Of a DNA stretch of 64,000 nucleotides, positions 34,047 through 45,487 are shown in pieces (position 1 is the stretch's first letter; every line of letters starts with the position of its first letter). A model generated the notes under the pieces. The model searched no databases and was not told where the DNA came from. It saw only the letters and a program-made list of their open reading frames with translations. Made by a program: the position numbers and the translations under genes. This DNA comes from Carposina sasakii (taxonomy: Eukaryota > Arthropoda > Insecta > Lepidoptera > Carposinidae). The stretch is from the NCBI GenBank assembly GCA_014607495.2, contig CP053159.1:2239501-2303500 (forward strand), given 5' to 3'.

Positions 34047-36349
34047 ATATAGACAAAATATGTAAAAAAATACTATAGTTTGACAGACGTTTTTAGCAAA
34101 CTACAGATGCAACAATTTGTCCTAAAAGATTTCATTGTTAGGTTGGGTTATCTAGGGAACCTTTTCAGTTTTCAATAAACATAGGTAGTAAAAAAAATAC
34201 TGTAATTTTAATAGAGCCTACATAACGTAATGACATGTGGTATCCAAAAAAACCTTGAGAGGTATTGTAATCTACATTATACCTACAAAACCTAAGCCAT
34301 CTAAAATGATTAGCAAAAAACACAGACAAAAACTATTCAAGTTCTTACCTACCTCTAAACAGGAGCTATTACGAGTACCTATAACTATTTAATAGGCATT
34401 ATTATGAACGAGATTTTATAATAGTCGATGTAATAATATCGTTCTTATATTATCGTCCTATGTTCCTAATGCAATACCTTTCCAATTTCTAAGTTATTCT
34501 ACTCTGGAATCTCTTGTTCTGATCCCCCCGGGCGGGGAAAAGAGCTACCTATTACAATTTATTTTCTATTCTTGTCTAATCCCGTTTGCTATACTACCTA
34601 CGAAGAAAGTAGGAGGATCAATTTGAACTAGCAAAATGTATAGGTGATTGGTCATTTTTTTATATAATTATAGTTAATCTCCTAGTGTGAGTTTTGTTAT
34701 ACCTGAATATTTAATAATGTTAAATGCTTTTTTTTCACGCAAACGGCCTTTTTTGAATAAGGGATTTTCTGAATAAGTTCTATTACGATTGCAGTTCATT
34801 TCCCGAATAAGCCCAATATCTACCAAGCCTTTTATTGACTAAATACTTTTTTTCATTTAAATTCTAATCCATATTTTTAAAACAACTTCCACATATTTAT
34901 TTCTAGAACAATAATAGATATAATTATACCTTTCGAAAGCGTCTCACGAACGCATCTTAATCAAACAAAGCGGTTGTTGTCCAAATTGACGGCATTTTTC
35001 GTGCACAAACCTGCGATCCCGGCGTAAAGCGACACCGGAATGCTTACGTAACCCGCCACTTGTACAAACAGCGCAGCACGCGCATCGCACTGATAACAAT
35101 CGCTGCGATGAGGACGGGTTCAAGGAATAGTGTCGCAAAGCACTTACAACTTGCCACTTTTTTGTAAAGATTTATACAGTTTGTAAAAAACGGCACTGAG
35201 TTTATAGCATTTCAATTTAAATACCCAATCTGTTACCTACACCATGTATTTTAAAATGCACTAGTAGTAATTGATCCTATAGTTGGTCTTCCGAAAATTA
35301 TATAATAAAATAAAAATATTGGCTGCATATAGGATAAATTGCATAAAAAATATCTTAGCACACCCACCACACATGCCGGTTAATAAACGTCATAAATAAT
35401 AAGACAGCATTTTTTAATCCGGGATAATTATTAAATGAGACTAATATAATAAGTGTTTAATTAATGATTAAAAGGTACCTATATCAACGGGTGACTGGAT
35501 TAGAAAAAAAACCACAATAACGTATGTATCCCAAAATAACACTAACCTAGTTATTGTATTAGACGAACTGTATATTTTTTTTAAAAAGCAGTAGATGTGT
35601 TTGCCATTTCTATATTTTTACTTCTAAAAGCTAGTTCTGTAAGCAATGTTGCCACATAAACCATGAATCCTGCAATCCTATGCTAATAATTAAAATTTGT
35701 ACATTTAAGCGACGTTAAACTTAGCCTTGATTATAATTTACCTGAAATGAATTTGTTTAAATTTTAATTAAACCGTAAATTTATTCACTCATATTATTAC
35801 GATTACCTCAGGTCTAGATTGTGTCAGTCGTAGTTAGCTAGTCCATACATACATAATATAATAATTTCTCGCCTAATACCTAAGTTGTTGTGTTTGAGCT
35901 CAAATAGCGGCGGTAGTCTAGAGAAATAGTCTTGACAATAGAATACTTACAATAAAGAATAAAAAAGTATTTACCTACTACCAGTACATTAATAAACGTA
36001 AATTTTCGTCAAATAAAACAGACAGCTAACCTGCAGAATTAAAAATGAAATGTACCTATACTTGTATTCTTTCTTAACAAGCTTTCTTACAGAGAAATGT
36101 TATTAACATCATGTTTTATTTTTAAGTTGATAAAACCTTTAAGATATTGCGTTACAACTGTAACAAATGCAAAATTAACATGTCTACTATGATTAAAAAC
36201 CTTGTTCATTACCATCCAAAGTAATTAATTTTTAATCCAATTACGGAGGCCTTCAATCATTATGTCTTTGTAAATCAAAGCAATTATATTTTCAGAAAAA
36301 AGTTCTGACTCAACATGAAACATTGATAATTTAATTTTAATATCTTCTT
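34047..36349. other. Non-coding, AT-rich
   Basis: No gene confidently seen. A GC-richer stretch at about 34935-35150 on the minus strand has acceptor-like (TTGTTATCAG) and donor-like (ACGTAAGC) strings around ~43 nt. This is too short to judge. Confidence 0.35.
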
Positions 36350-36603
36350 CTTCAGCCTATTGGTATTGCAGTCCACTGCTGGACATAGGCCTTCCCCAGG
36401 GCATGCCACAAGGCTACTGCCACAGAGGGGTTTTGCCCATGGTCTCCACACTGGGCAGGCGGGTTGGTGACCGCAGTGTGATTTTCGGACTATATTGTCA
36501 GTACGGTAGTTTACCTACCGGAAACCTTTAATAGCCTCGTACGATACCCACGGGTAGGCAGGGGTTGTATAGACTCTACTCTGCCGGCACCACGCGACTT
36601 ATT
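36350..36603. mobile_element. LINE-type repeat H7
   Basis: It starts with CAGTCCACTGCTGGACATAG (reverse of the tail seen at 4185), then CTTCCCCAGGGCATGCCAC. It continues with GGGCAGGCGGGTTGGTGACC and TACTCTGCCGGCACCACGCG in the same order as 3908-4120. Both ends of the element are therefore related in inverted orientation. Confidence 0.6.
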
Positions 36604-37374
36604 TTTATTATTGGTACGTATTATTGACTAACTTAAGTACAGCAAAAAACCTATAGCTGAAATAATGCTACTATATTAAAAATGTGAAAGTTTATGGGAT
36701 GCTAATAAGGTTTCCGGGATCAGTTAGTAAAAACTCAAACCACAAAACTATATTTTGCACGTTAACGACACAGAAACAAGAGATAATTTATTATGGAAGT
36801 GACAACCCTATTCCTGTTGGAAGATAACGCAAAATGAGGAAACAAAACGCATGTTCTATTCTTGTACATGTCCAACTGAAATAGCGACTGAAGCTGAACA
36901 ATAGGTATGTAGGAACATAGTACGGGAATAACGGTACAACATTTCTAAAGCACCTGACCTATTTTACCAGAGAGTAGCGTAAGCGGAATTAATATTGGAG
37001 CTTATTAGGTACTGACGAGACCTATGTTATCAAGTAATAGGTGCCAAATATTATTACAGGCAGATACTTACTAGAGCTATTTGGTTAACGATCAAATACA
37101 ATATACGACAACTAGATTAAATTCCTTACAATAAATACATATCAAAACCACAAAAAAAATACATAATCTTATTTTTGTCAACTTGATGAAGTGCGTACTG
37201 AGTAGTACTGACTGACCAGTGTGACTTCCGTATCGGCTATATTTTTTGACAGTTCATAGTTAGAAACCTAATCAAATGGGAGTGGCATATTTATTTATTT
37301 GCATGTCACATTTCCAGAGCCACTTCATTTCAGGCCTGAAGGAATGTCAAGGAAATTAATTTAAATTGGTTATA
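36604..37374. other. Non-coding, AT-rich
   Basis: Nothing recognised. Confidence 0.45.
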
Positions 37375-37745
37375 CAGGGTGTTTTTTCGTTACCATCCTT
37401 AACGAAGGATATGTACTCTATACATCAAATAAAGTAGGTAAGTTTATGCCAACAAAATGCTGGGAAACAATGTAATTTTTTTTAAAGTAATTTAAATCGG
37501 GCAAAAATAATAGTGTCCAGTATTTATGCTAGTTCTTTCATAGACAGATATTAATGTTTATCGTGAAAAATCTTCCTACATGTGTCAATATGCATTTATA
37601 ATAAAACGCATTTTATATACTCAACTTTGGACCCCAATATTTTGGAAACCAGACATTTCCCAGGTATGCTTCCATGGAGAAAAATGATCATGATGATGAG
37701 GAGATTCCGCAGTTTTCGGGAACGTTGACTACCAAAAATCACCTG
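37375..37745 (-). mobile_element. MITE-A, copy 4 (inverted)
   Basis: A 371-bp TA-flanked copy reading CAGGGTGTTTTTTCGTTACC at left and TTGACTACCAAAAATCACCTG at right (one C fewer than expected). Full length. Confidence 0.85.
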
Positions 37746-38005
37746 TATTTTAGATGGGCACAGGACAAATTGTAATCAGATCTTTAAATCGGTTTACTAT
37801 TAGATAATACCTTGTCCTATGTTTAACATTCTAATATTCATCTTGGACATTGACACGAGACAGTATTAATCTTAAACTGCATTGTGGTGCGATTAAATAG
37901 ATTGATGACCGTGGCATATTATAACTATATGCTGTAACTTTTAAACAGAAAGTTTTGTAAATATAACGGCAAAAGTATATCTCTATGTACATCCAATGAA
38001 ATTGG
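37746..38005. other. Non-coding spacer
   Basis: Nothing recognised. Confidence 0.4.
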
Positions 38006-38084
38006 TGTATTTTTGCTTGGACCGAAGTTAATATTTAAGCCTACAAATGGCTTAAATATTAACTTCGGTATAAGCAAAAATACA
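38006..38084. repeat. Near-perfect 36-bp-arm hairpin
   Basis: The left arm TGTATTTTTGCTT...TTAAGCC (38006-38041) and right arm (38049-38084) pair at 34 of 36 positions around the 7-nt loop TACAAAT. There is no other copy in the window. It could be a decayed MITE or a small-RNA hairpin. Confidence 0.85.
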
Positions 38085-38774
38085 TTTGAAAGATCAAGCG
38101 TTTTTATTTATCCTTCAGTGAAATACCACTCCACTCGCACATTTATTAAAAATTGCGTAATCATAACAATTTTTTCGTGTGTAACATAGGCGCACCTCTA
38201 ATTTATTAATATCATCAACATTATGAAATAAGTTGTTCTACAATCGTGATCAAATAATGGAAATGATCTATTTTAACGTGAGCAAGTAATGAAAATTATT
38301 ATCGATGACGTTAACCATTAAGGTTGGCTACTTAAAACTATATGAATCATAAGAATATTTACCATTAATGAATTAACATTATGGTGCATACTCTATGCAC
38401 TTGAAGATCGTAAATTGTGAATATATTTAAAACAATTAAATATATACAAGTGCTATAAGACAAACGTGGGTGTAAACGAGTCGAGAATTTAATACCTACT
38501 CGAGTAATAATTATACAGTTTTATTATGTGTCACTTGTTCACACGAAACAAATACGCTTTCTGTAGTAAATGTTGCACAAATTCATTGTATTGAATTCGT
38601 GACTTCCATAGCAATGCAATGTCCATGTTTTCAAATTTAAAAGAAAACATCAACAGATGGTTATTCCATTGACGCAATCGTAAATAATTTCGATGTTATA
38701 TAAAAAATTCGCTAATGCCGCAAATCAGATTATGATTAGGTATAACATGATGATTGTGATACTGGCGGGGCTTT
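38085..38774. other. Non-coding, AT-rich
   Basis: Nothing recognised. Confidence 0.4.
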
Positions 38775-38972
38775 ACTATAATACATCATTTGCATATCCT
38801 TCTGTGTATGTCGTAAGAGTCAAGTAAGGATCTCAGGGGCGTTCTGAGAACTATGAGTGAGCAACTAGTCACTAATCTTTTACCTAGCCCCACGAGATGC
38901 AAAAGGTGGCTGTAGGAAATCCTTATTGATCCTACAATTCTGGCCACTCCATTTTAGTAATACAGCCGCGTG
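38775..38972. mobile_element. SINE-like repeat K, copy 5
   Basis: Reverse-oriented copy: GTAAGAGTCAAGTAAGGA, GAGCAACTAGTCACTAATC, GGTGGCTGTAGGAAATCC and TTCTGGCCACTCCATTTTAG match the K family. Confidence 0.6.
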
Positions 38973-39057
38973 CATAAATTATGCACATAAGTGCATATTA
39001 TGTGCATAATACGTATGAATTACAAATATCTATTTATAGTACCTAGAGTTTTATGTT

Positions 39058-39151
39058 TGGTCAGAAGTGGCACCGTGTGGTTTTATCGGCCCTTGGTGCT
39101 CTGCCTATCCCGTAAGGGATAAAGGCGTGATTATATGTATGTATGTATGTT
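39058..39151 (+). mobile_element. SINE-like repeat I, 3'-end copy 3
   Basis: GTGGCACCGTGTGGTTTTAT-type sequence, then TGCCTATCCCGTAAGGGATA and AAGGCGTGATTATATGTATG with repeated TATG. This shows the sense 3' tail of family I most clearly. Confidence 0.65.
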
Positions 39152-39563
39152 TTATGTTAAAATAAAAGCATCAAGAATGCTCTAGTTATATTACCAAGTA
39201 AGGTAGAGCAAGAATAAGACACAATAACATAATTTATAACCTGTGTAATTTCGTTGCTTGTGCATCGTACTTTGTTCATACATATGTAAAACTGTCAGTG
39301 GGTATGTAGATACGAGTAGTTTATACACTGGTTTTGAATATTCTACTGCTATCTTTATCTTGATAAAGTTTCAGAGAAGTCCTGTATCAACTTTAGCCGT
39401 CAGACAGGCTATAAGTCCATTGAAAAAATCAGCCCTAAAAGTCGGAATAAGTATGCAAACTCAAAGTCATTTTGAGCGTACAATTGAGATTCGATTCATT
39501 TACACATTGTTCGTGGAAACGTTTATAACCGTCATAAAAGGTTTACTTACTTACTACTGATGT
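39152..39563. other. Non-coding; open frame 39258-39560
   Basis: A 100-codon plus-strand frame is open but AT-rich. It lacks a recognisable domain, plausible splice context or a repeat match. I do not call it a gene. Confidence 0.3.
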
Positions 39564-39786
39564 AAGGCTCGAGCAGACCGGATGCGTGTGCGTGCACGTA
39601 AGCGTAGACGTGCACGTACCTCTGAGTTGTAATGTATGGAACTGTATAGGCACGGGCAGACCGGATGCGTATGTGTAGACGTAAGCATAGACGTCAAGCG
39701 GTGACAGTTCCATACATTAAACTCTGAGGTACGTGTACGTCTACGCTTACGTGCACGCATACGCATCCGGTGTGCTCTCGAGCCTT
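39564..39786. mobile_element. GC-rich hairpin MITE
   Basis: A 223-bp element with ~80-bp inverted arms: AAGGCTCGAGCAGACCGGAT at left; on the right, the complement of AAGGCTCGAGAGCACACCGG. Arms are rich in alternating ACGTGCACGTA / TAGACGT words. The loop holds a further copy of GGGCAGACCGGATGCGTATG. No clear target duplication. The open frame antisense to it is a compositional artefact. Confidence 0.75.
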
Positions 39787-39905
39787 TAAGAACCTACCTA
39801 CCACAGCGTATTTTATTTATGCATAAGTTGACAGCCCAAAGTGTTGTAGTGAATAGTATTTCTTCACACCTAGTAGATTTAATGACTGATTGATTGATTG
39901 ATTAC

Positions 39906-39995
39906 TTGTCAGGTCAAGAGTACCCTAAACCGACGGACATCCATGAAGAACATCATGAAAGTAGAGGAAGCGAAAGAGGTGTGTCAGGGCCGTAG
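39906..39995 (+). mobile_element. RTE-like LINE C-terminal fragment H4
   Basis: GTCAGGTCAAGAGTACCCTA through GAAAGAGGTGTGTCAGGGCC matches 12608-12690. It is cut off by the family I repeat that follows. Confidence 0.65.
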
Positions 39996-39997
39996 CA

Positions 39998-40232
39998 TAC
40001 ATACATACATATAATCGCGCCTTTATCCCTTATGGGGTGCCACTTCTGACCAATTTTGAGGGTATAGTTGAGATGTACAAGTTCAGTTAGTAGTGACAGG
40101 TGGTCAGCTCATCGCCTGCAAAACACCAAGACCCTCTTGTCCCTCTACTGATTTGTACAGTATGCCCGGGAAGAGAAGCAGCTTTAGTATTATAATTTTT
40201 TTCACTTCCAGAGCAGCATAGAAGATTTTATG
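39998..40232 (-). mobile_element. SINE-like repeat I, copy 4
   Basis: ATACATACATACATATAATC start, CTTTATCCCTTATGGGGTGCC, then the AGTAGTGACAGGTGGTCAGC and AAGACCCTCTTGTCCCTCTAC body shared with 1168-1432. The middle GGTAGGCAGAGCACC block is deleted. Inserted at, or fused to, LINE fragment H4. Confidence 0.65.
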
Positions 40233-41181
40233 TTGTATGTACAGAAATTACTATAAGTAATCTATTAAAGTAGGTATAAATATGTACATAATAAAATTTA
40301 ATATCTTTAAACGTAGTTCTCGTAGTATTTGTAGTGCTGGCATTGTAGAGTTTTCCTCATACGCATAGGTATCCGTGAACTGAACAATGAGTTTATCATT
40401 TTAAACGTATTCAAATGGCATGCAGTTACTATGTTAATTATATACCGAACACCTAAAACTTTCAAACAAATATTACAACTTGTACTTTAATTCGCGCTCT
40501 ACGCTAATTTAATTACGTTAGTTTCAAAATTAGGGAACATTCCGGGGCATAACCACATTCTCTTTAGAACTCGTGAAAAACAGTTTAACAAGTGTGCAAG
40601 TGGGTAAATAATTTTAAATAATACCGCGAATAGTTCGTAAATTATACGTACGCTAGACAAGCATATGTGTTCGTTGAAAGTGGGGGAGGGGAGGGGGGCA
40701 TAACTAATAACCAGCACATTAGGTAATAAACCGTAAAACGAAGCGAACATCAATATGCACAATGAATGCTAAGCATCTTCGTCCACAGTTCACGTGGAAA
40801 CCATTGTTTTTCACCGCATGCGGGTCAATGTCAGCGCGCTTTCGATTTTCAATCAAGCGGCGCGAAAAACGACTGCTGCACCTCACAATCGCAAAAACCC
40901 TGGCACTGTTCCGTTGGTTCGTCTAAGCACGCTTTCTGTTTTTTCCGTCGATCATCCGCGCCGACTAAAACCGTGCTAAACTCAGAGGCAATTACAAGGA
41001 TAATTAGCTTTGATATCGCCGCGGTAACATTGTAATGAGGAAACATTAGCGCATCACAAATTGGGTTGTCCAAATATTGGTCGTGCGTGAGTATTGCGCG
41101 TGCAAACAGTCCGCGCGACTGTGCTGTCGCGCGAGCGGGCGTCGGATAGATTATGAATATGATTGTTTTGATTCCTCGAAC
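40233..41181. other. Non-coding; CpG-rich block from 40770
   Basis: 40233-40760 is AT-rich with nothing recognised. 40770-41180 is CpG-rich and repeat-free and adjoins the candidate minus-strand exon. Several overlapping frames are open because of composition. It may be the start of intron 1 with regulatory sequence. Confidence 0.35.
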
Positions 41182-41308
41182 CTGGGATGTGGTAGGGGGT
41201 CGGGTTCGACGGAGGCAGCCAGTAGGCGGAGTTGATGGGCGGATAAGAGCTGCTGTTGGAGCGGCCGGCAGCCACCTTGCCGCGAGCGCCGCCCGCCTCA
41301 CCACGCAT
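41182..41308 (-). CDS. Candidate first coding exon of an unidentified host gene
   Basis: The ATG at 41308 (minus strand) has A at -3 and opens 42 codons that include RSNSSSYPPINSAYWLPPSN and end PTPYHIP. By my count 34 of 42 third positions are G or C, unlike the surrounding DNA. The frame reaches CCAG|GTTCGA at 41182/41181, a possible but weak splice donor; after it the sequence becomes AT-rich. Upstream, an in-frame TAG at 41324-41326 closes the frame. An Inr/DPE pair lies 72 nt upstream of the ATG at suitable spacing. The Ser/Pro/Tyr-rich N-terminus is not one I recognise, so no product is given. Alternatives: a CpG-rich non-coding exon, or a chance open frame in a GC-rich promoter. No downstream exon was found within the window. 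Confidence 0.45.
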
Positions 41309-41349
41309 CCTCACTTCACTCCACTACACAAGCACTTCACGACATGACG

Positions 41350-41386
41350 CGTCTGCATTCAACCGCGTCCGAGACACAACTAACCT
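41350..41386 (-). promoter_or_regulatory. Candidate TATA-less Inr + DPE core promoter
   Basis: On the minus strand TTAGTT puts a predicted +1 A at 41381 (insect Inr consensus TCAGTY, one mismatch). AGACGC occupies +28 to +33 (41354-41349), matching the downstream promoter element consensus at the required spacing. A CpG-rich 5'UTR leads to the ATG at 41308. Motif matches are short, so independent evidence is needed. Confidence 0.45.
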
Positions 41387-43295
41387 ATGTAACGATAGCG
41401 AGGTGCGCGGGCGCTGATGGACGATCAGTCATTCTTCGCCGTGTCACCTCTACCCCCCTCTGCCCCCCTTGGAAGCTAATGAGCTGCGTCCTGTGCGCGT
41501 CAACTCACGGCTGAAGAACCGTTTTCCAGCAGACACACATACAGACACACATAGGTACGTGACGCCTAGTTAGAACGAGGCTGGCCGACTTCAAAACACG
41601 CTAAGTGCCATTAAACTAGTCATGGTTTCGAAAATTGAAAATGCTTAACATACCAACGTCAAAGATATACCTACCTATACATATGTAGGTGCAGAATACA
41701 ATTTAAATGTTAAACTTTACAAAATATGACATGAATATCTCTACCACTCTATTCACAATATGAATATTATATTCTTGCTCTATCATTAAAAAATCTTACT
41801 TTAATATTTTTTTTACTACAATATGTATGATATTAACAAGTTTTAGAATGGTAACATAATCTTTCCATGAAGTTGAATCTAGGTACTTACAATATTTTGA
41901 AAATGTGTTTTAAAACCAACTCTAAAAAACTCAACAATGACCCTAATAAACATATCCTCCCAATAACCCTTTAAATACGAGTATTACAAATACGTATAAC
42001 TATCTCCTCACAGATCTACCAAAGCGTTACCAGCCATGCTTTTACTGAGCTGTTTATCTCACATTCGTATTGTGACGGTCACAACACACGGTGAGCACAT
42101 TGTACCACACATTAGATTATCTAATCACGTGCGACTAAGCGACCCGACACCGGGCCTTAGCTGGAAAACAGTCGCAGTGTGTCCAACTTAATAATAAACA
42201 CCATCGACGAAGGACACAGAAAAGATGGCATAACGACGATCGCGGAAAATTATGTTGCTTGCTTGGGTCAAAAACCCAGTTGATTTTTGCGATGGCCCAC
42301 GTGAACTTAAAGTTAGTTATTACGTATCCTGATGTATTTAATAAACTTAACTGACAAGTTTCATTATAATCCATTCCTATGGGGTTGCGTGTAATACTGA
42401 CTCTAAAATCCAATCAACTATTCTTACAAACTTTCACGTAATATTTTTTATTACAGGAAGTAGTATTTGGACATGTTGCCCAGGCCGGGTAACGGATAGA
42501 GGGTACTATGGGAGGTAAGCAATAGGAAAAATGTGAGCCTAATGACTAAACCTATTTCATAACGAGCTACCGCTCACGACTTCGTTCACGTAAACTTTAG
42601 AATTCCCTTTATTTACCGTGGGAATTTCGGGAAATCCCTTCTTAGTTGTCCTATACCAATATCACGAAGCAAATCCATAGTCCAAATATCACGTTTATAG
42701 TTTCGGTATATTTGCCTCGGCGCGGTGCTCGTGAATCGGCTAGAACATGTATAATAAAATTGTTATTATTATTCCGTATAGATTTGCTTCTCCTCATTGC
42801 CCTACCTTCATTATAAACGCCATTTCTTCTCTATGGACACAACTTAATAAGTAACTCCTCTCTGAGTATATCTATCTATGTAAAACTATAGAGACAGATT
42901 ACAATTCAATTATTCATTGATCTCTCATTCTACATTCAGATTTTTTATAAACAGAATAAAAGCTATTTGTTCTCCATTTTAGTATAAAATTAACGCGCGA
43001 GTAACCTCGTGGTTTCTTGTAGCTAAAGTCTACTAAAAGCAGTTTACAACACTAGATCCTGAAGATACGGGTCGCTGTACCATAATTCATAATTCCTATC
43101 GTGAAAAATTAAAAATCTACAGCAACTTTTATCGGATGCGTTCATTTGCAATGGCCCTAGTATGCGACTGGCGACTGCCCTATTTAGGTGACGTTACGCA
43201 CGTTACAGACAAGCAGACAAGCATGCACATAAATTGGCTCGGACGACTGACTGCTGACAAATCGAAAACTAATATGTTTGAGTTTGATCGAAATA
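41387..43295. other. Non-coding; GC-rich to ~41540, then AT-rich
   Basis: 41387-41540 continues the CpG-rich promoter-like block. The rest shows no gene or repeat. The minus-strand ORF 42135-42413 has no recognisable features. Confidence 0.4.
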
Positions 43296-43325
43296 CTATT
43301 AATATTAATTAATTAATATTAATAG
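43296..43325. repeat. Perfect 30-bp palindrome of TAATTA/ATTAAT words
   Basis: CTATTAATATTAATT is followed immediately by its exact reverse complement. It contains overlapping homeodomain-type TAATTA sites. Confidence 0.85.
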
Positions 43326-44756
43326 AAAAACGCGCGGCAAAATTAATCTTGATATCAACACTACGACACTATTTTCAATAAAAAGTTTCGCAAAAGATAA
43401 CTTTCTATCCAAATAAGTGTATTGTAAAAACACGGTAATTCCATTAAATTGTCATAATTAATTGGAAATTAAAAATATACATAATTGTTATAAGAAAATA
43501 GTGGAAAAGATTGGCTCCATCGTAGAAGTGAGATATTATACCTGCTTATGGCGTCATTGTCTCACTATCACAATGGAAACAATCCAGTTTTAAAAGTTTC
43601 GCATGGGTCAGTATTTTTACTGCCTTCGACTGTCATCAAGTGATATGGTAATAATGATATGCTTCCGTTAAAAAGACGATTCAATTTATAATTTTTCCTT
43701 TAGGAAAACTTAAAACTTTAGTTCTAAATGTTCGAGTTATCAGATTAAAATCATTGAATTAAAGAATGTTCATGCACGTTTTGTGATGCGTTCGTGATCT
43801 GAGAGGATAAAAATAAATTTGTATAGAGTTGAGCGCACGTTCGGAATAATGTTGACAAATTGGAGAGAACAATGCGTTATTGTCGAGGATGAGCAAATTA
43901 GGGACAATATAAATAGGACCTAAACGACCTAGGTAATGAAACGGCTTATGCGCCGCCGATTCATAATAATTATTCAACTATGTGTCCTAGTGACTTTGTT
44001 GTTAATACAGAAAATATGCTAGAGATATTTTATCCTATAAAATTTAATCGAATACTGTTAAGAAGAACATTTTTTGTATATATTTATTGAAAAAAAAAGC
44101 TCTTCTGAAATTGCGATAGAGGTCTAGCAAGTCAATAGCTACTTAGGGGCCACTACATTCTAAAAACTGTAATGATCTAGACACGCGGTAGAGTGTCAAG
44201 TCAAGTTCAAGCGGGCAGAACTGGCGCACAGCACTGTGTGTAATAAATACTACAGGAATTATTTGCAGCCACTTTTGACCCGTCCTAACTCGAAAAACCA
44301 ATTCACAGAATCATGTAATGGCTAATATTTTAAGATAAATAATATACACAAATACAATAAATTTTTTTACAATACCAGCAGCCTGCTGGCACAAAATCAA
44401 AGAATCACTAGGTGTACTTATTAAACGCATAATAATATAATCTATTCCACAAACGTGTAGGCACTATAACAGTGGTACACAGTACACATGTACACTATAG
44501 AAGGTAATGCGATAGGCGAATCGATTTGTCATGCGGTCTGGTGTACGCGCATAGTTGCCGCTTTATCGGTATTTTATAATTTCTCAATTATTTACATATT
44601 AAAAATCAATAAAAATCCGATGGAATAAATCCGTTTTAGATAGTGGCTGACATATCGTGGTACCTACTGGTTATGCAGTTAATACTATTAAATAGCTTAT
44701 TTTTAAAACTACCTACCTACATGCATTGCATAACTAGAGAAAGACTGGCGCAACTA
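43326..44756. other. Non-coding, AT-rich
   Basis: Nothing recognised. The minus-strand ORF 43759-43977 looks like chance. Confidence 0.4.
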
Positions 44757-45012
44757 AAAATATTTAAAACTAGTGGATGCCCGCGACTCCGTCCGCGTGG
44801 ACTACAGAAAAAAAAACAAAATGTCGAAATTATCCGGGATAAAACATTTTCCCGGGATAAAAGTAGCCTATATGTTAAGTGGAACCTGTCACAATATATT
44901 CCTGAAAACTGCATCGAAATCGGTTCAGCCGTTTCTGCGATTAGCGTGCACAAACGCACAAACAGACAAAAATTTCAAAAATCATTATTTTGGGTACTAT
45001 TGGGTTGATAAA
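44757..45012 (+). mobile_element. LINE 3'-end repeat (CCCGCGACTCCGTCCGCGTGG type)
   Basis: ACTAGTGGATGCCCGCGACT, then CGTCCGCGTGG, ATTATCCGGGATAAAA, CCCGGGATAAAAGTAGCC, and CATCGAAATCGGTTCAGCCG with a TGCGATTAGCGTGCAC end. I recognise this as a very common lepidopteran non-LTR 3' end. The open frames across it (44643-45008, 44717-44959, 44773-45024) are by-products. Confidence 0.65.
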
Positions 45013-45487
45013 AGTCTCCTATAACATTTTCTCTCATATATCTTCCATGTACAGACAGCGATCCGTTACATTTTTATTATATGTATATAGGTAGATATAG
45101 ATGAAGAAGATAGATTTGCTTACTGCGGTTATTGAAACCCACGTCAAAAACTACATGTACTGCACAGATACTAATGCAATAACATAAGTCATTTATTACA
45201 CTTCACTTATTCAGGAAATAAATAAAGCAATATTATGGTTATTACACTTACTCGTATATCAAATAAAAAATGACCTACAAATACCATCACTCACTTAAGG
45301 GCCCTCAAGGAAATAGATAATAGATAGATGGTGTAAGTAATGTGTTGGGTTTTAGAGGTTCATAATAATTACTGGTTTACTAATTTCTATAATCCTGAGG
45401 ATGCCACGGTTGTTGGCGAAACATACATATGTAGATTATTTATCTAGTTTTTGATTTCGGAATAGTGCAATGTATTGTCTTGCATGC
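45013..45487. other. Non-coding spacer
   Basis: Nothing recognised. Confidence 0.4.

Noticed and set aside
39258..39560. 100-codon plus-strand ORF as a gene
   Set aside because: No domain, AT-rich codons and no supporting splice or promoter signals; compatible with chance.
39554..39766. Arg-rich minus-strand ORF
   Set aside because: It runs through the GC-rich hairpin MITE; its low-complexity Arg/Thr composition comes from the repeat.
40766..41347. Other ORFs around the candidate exon (for example 40849-41304 minus and 41153-41347 plus)
   Set aside because: They overlap in several frames in CpG-rich DNA, and only the frame with ATG at 41308 has strong GC third-position bias and promoter-like spacing.
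44643..45024. Three ORFs of 80-121 codons
   Set aside because: They run through a common LINE 3'-end repeat and have no domain.
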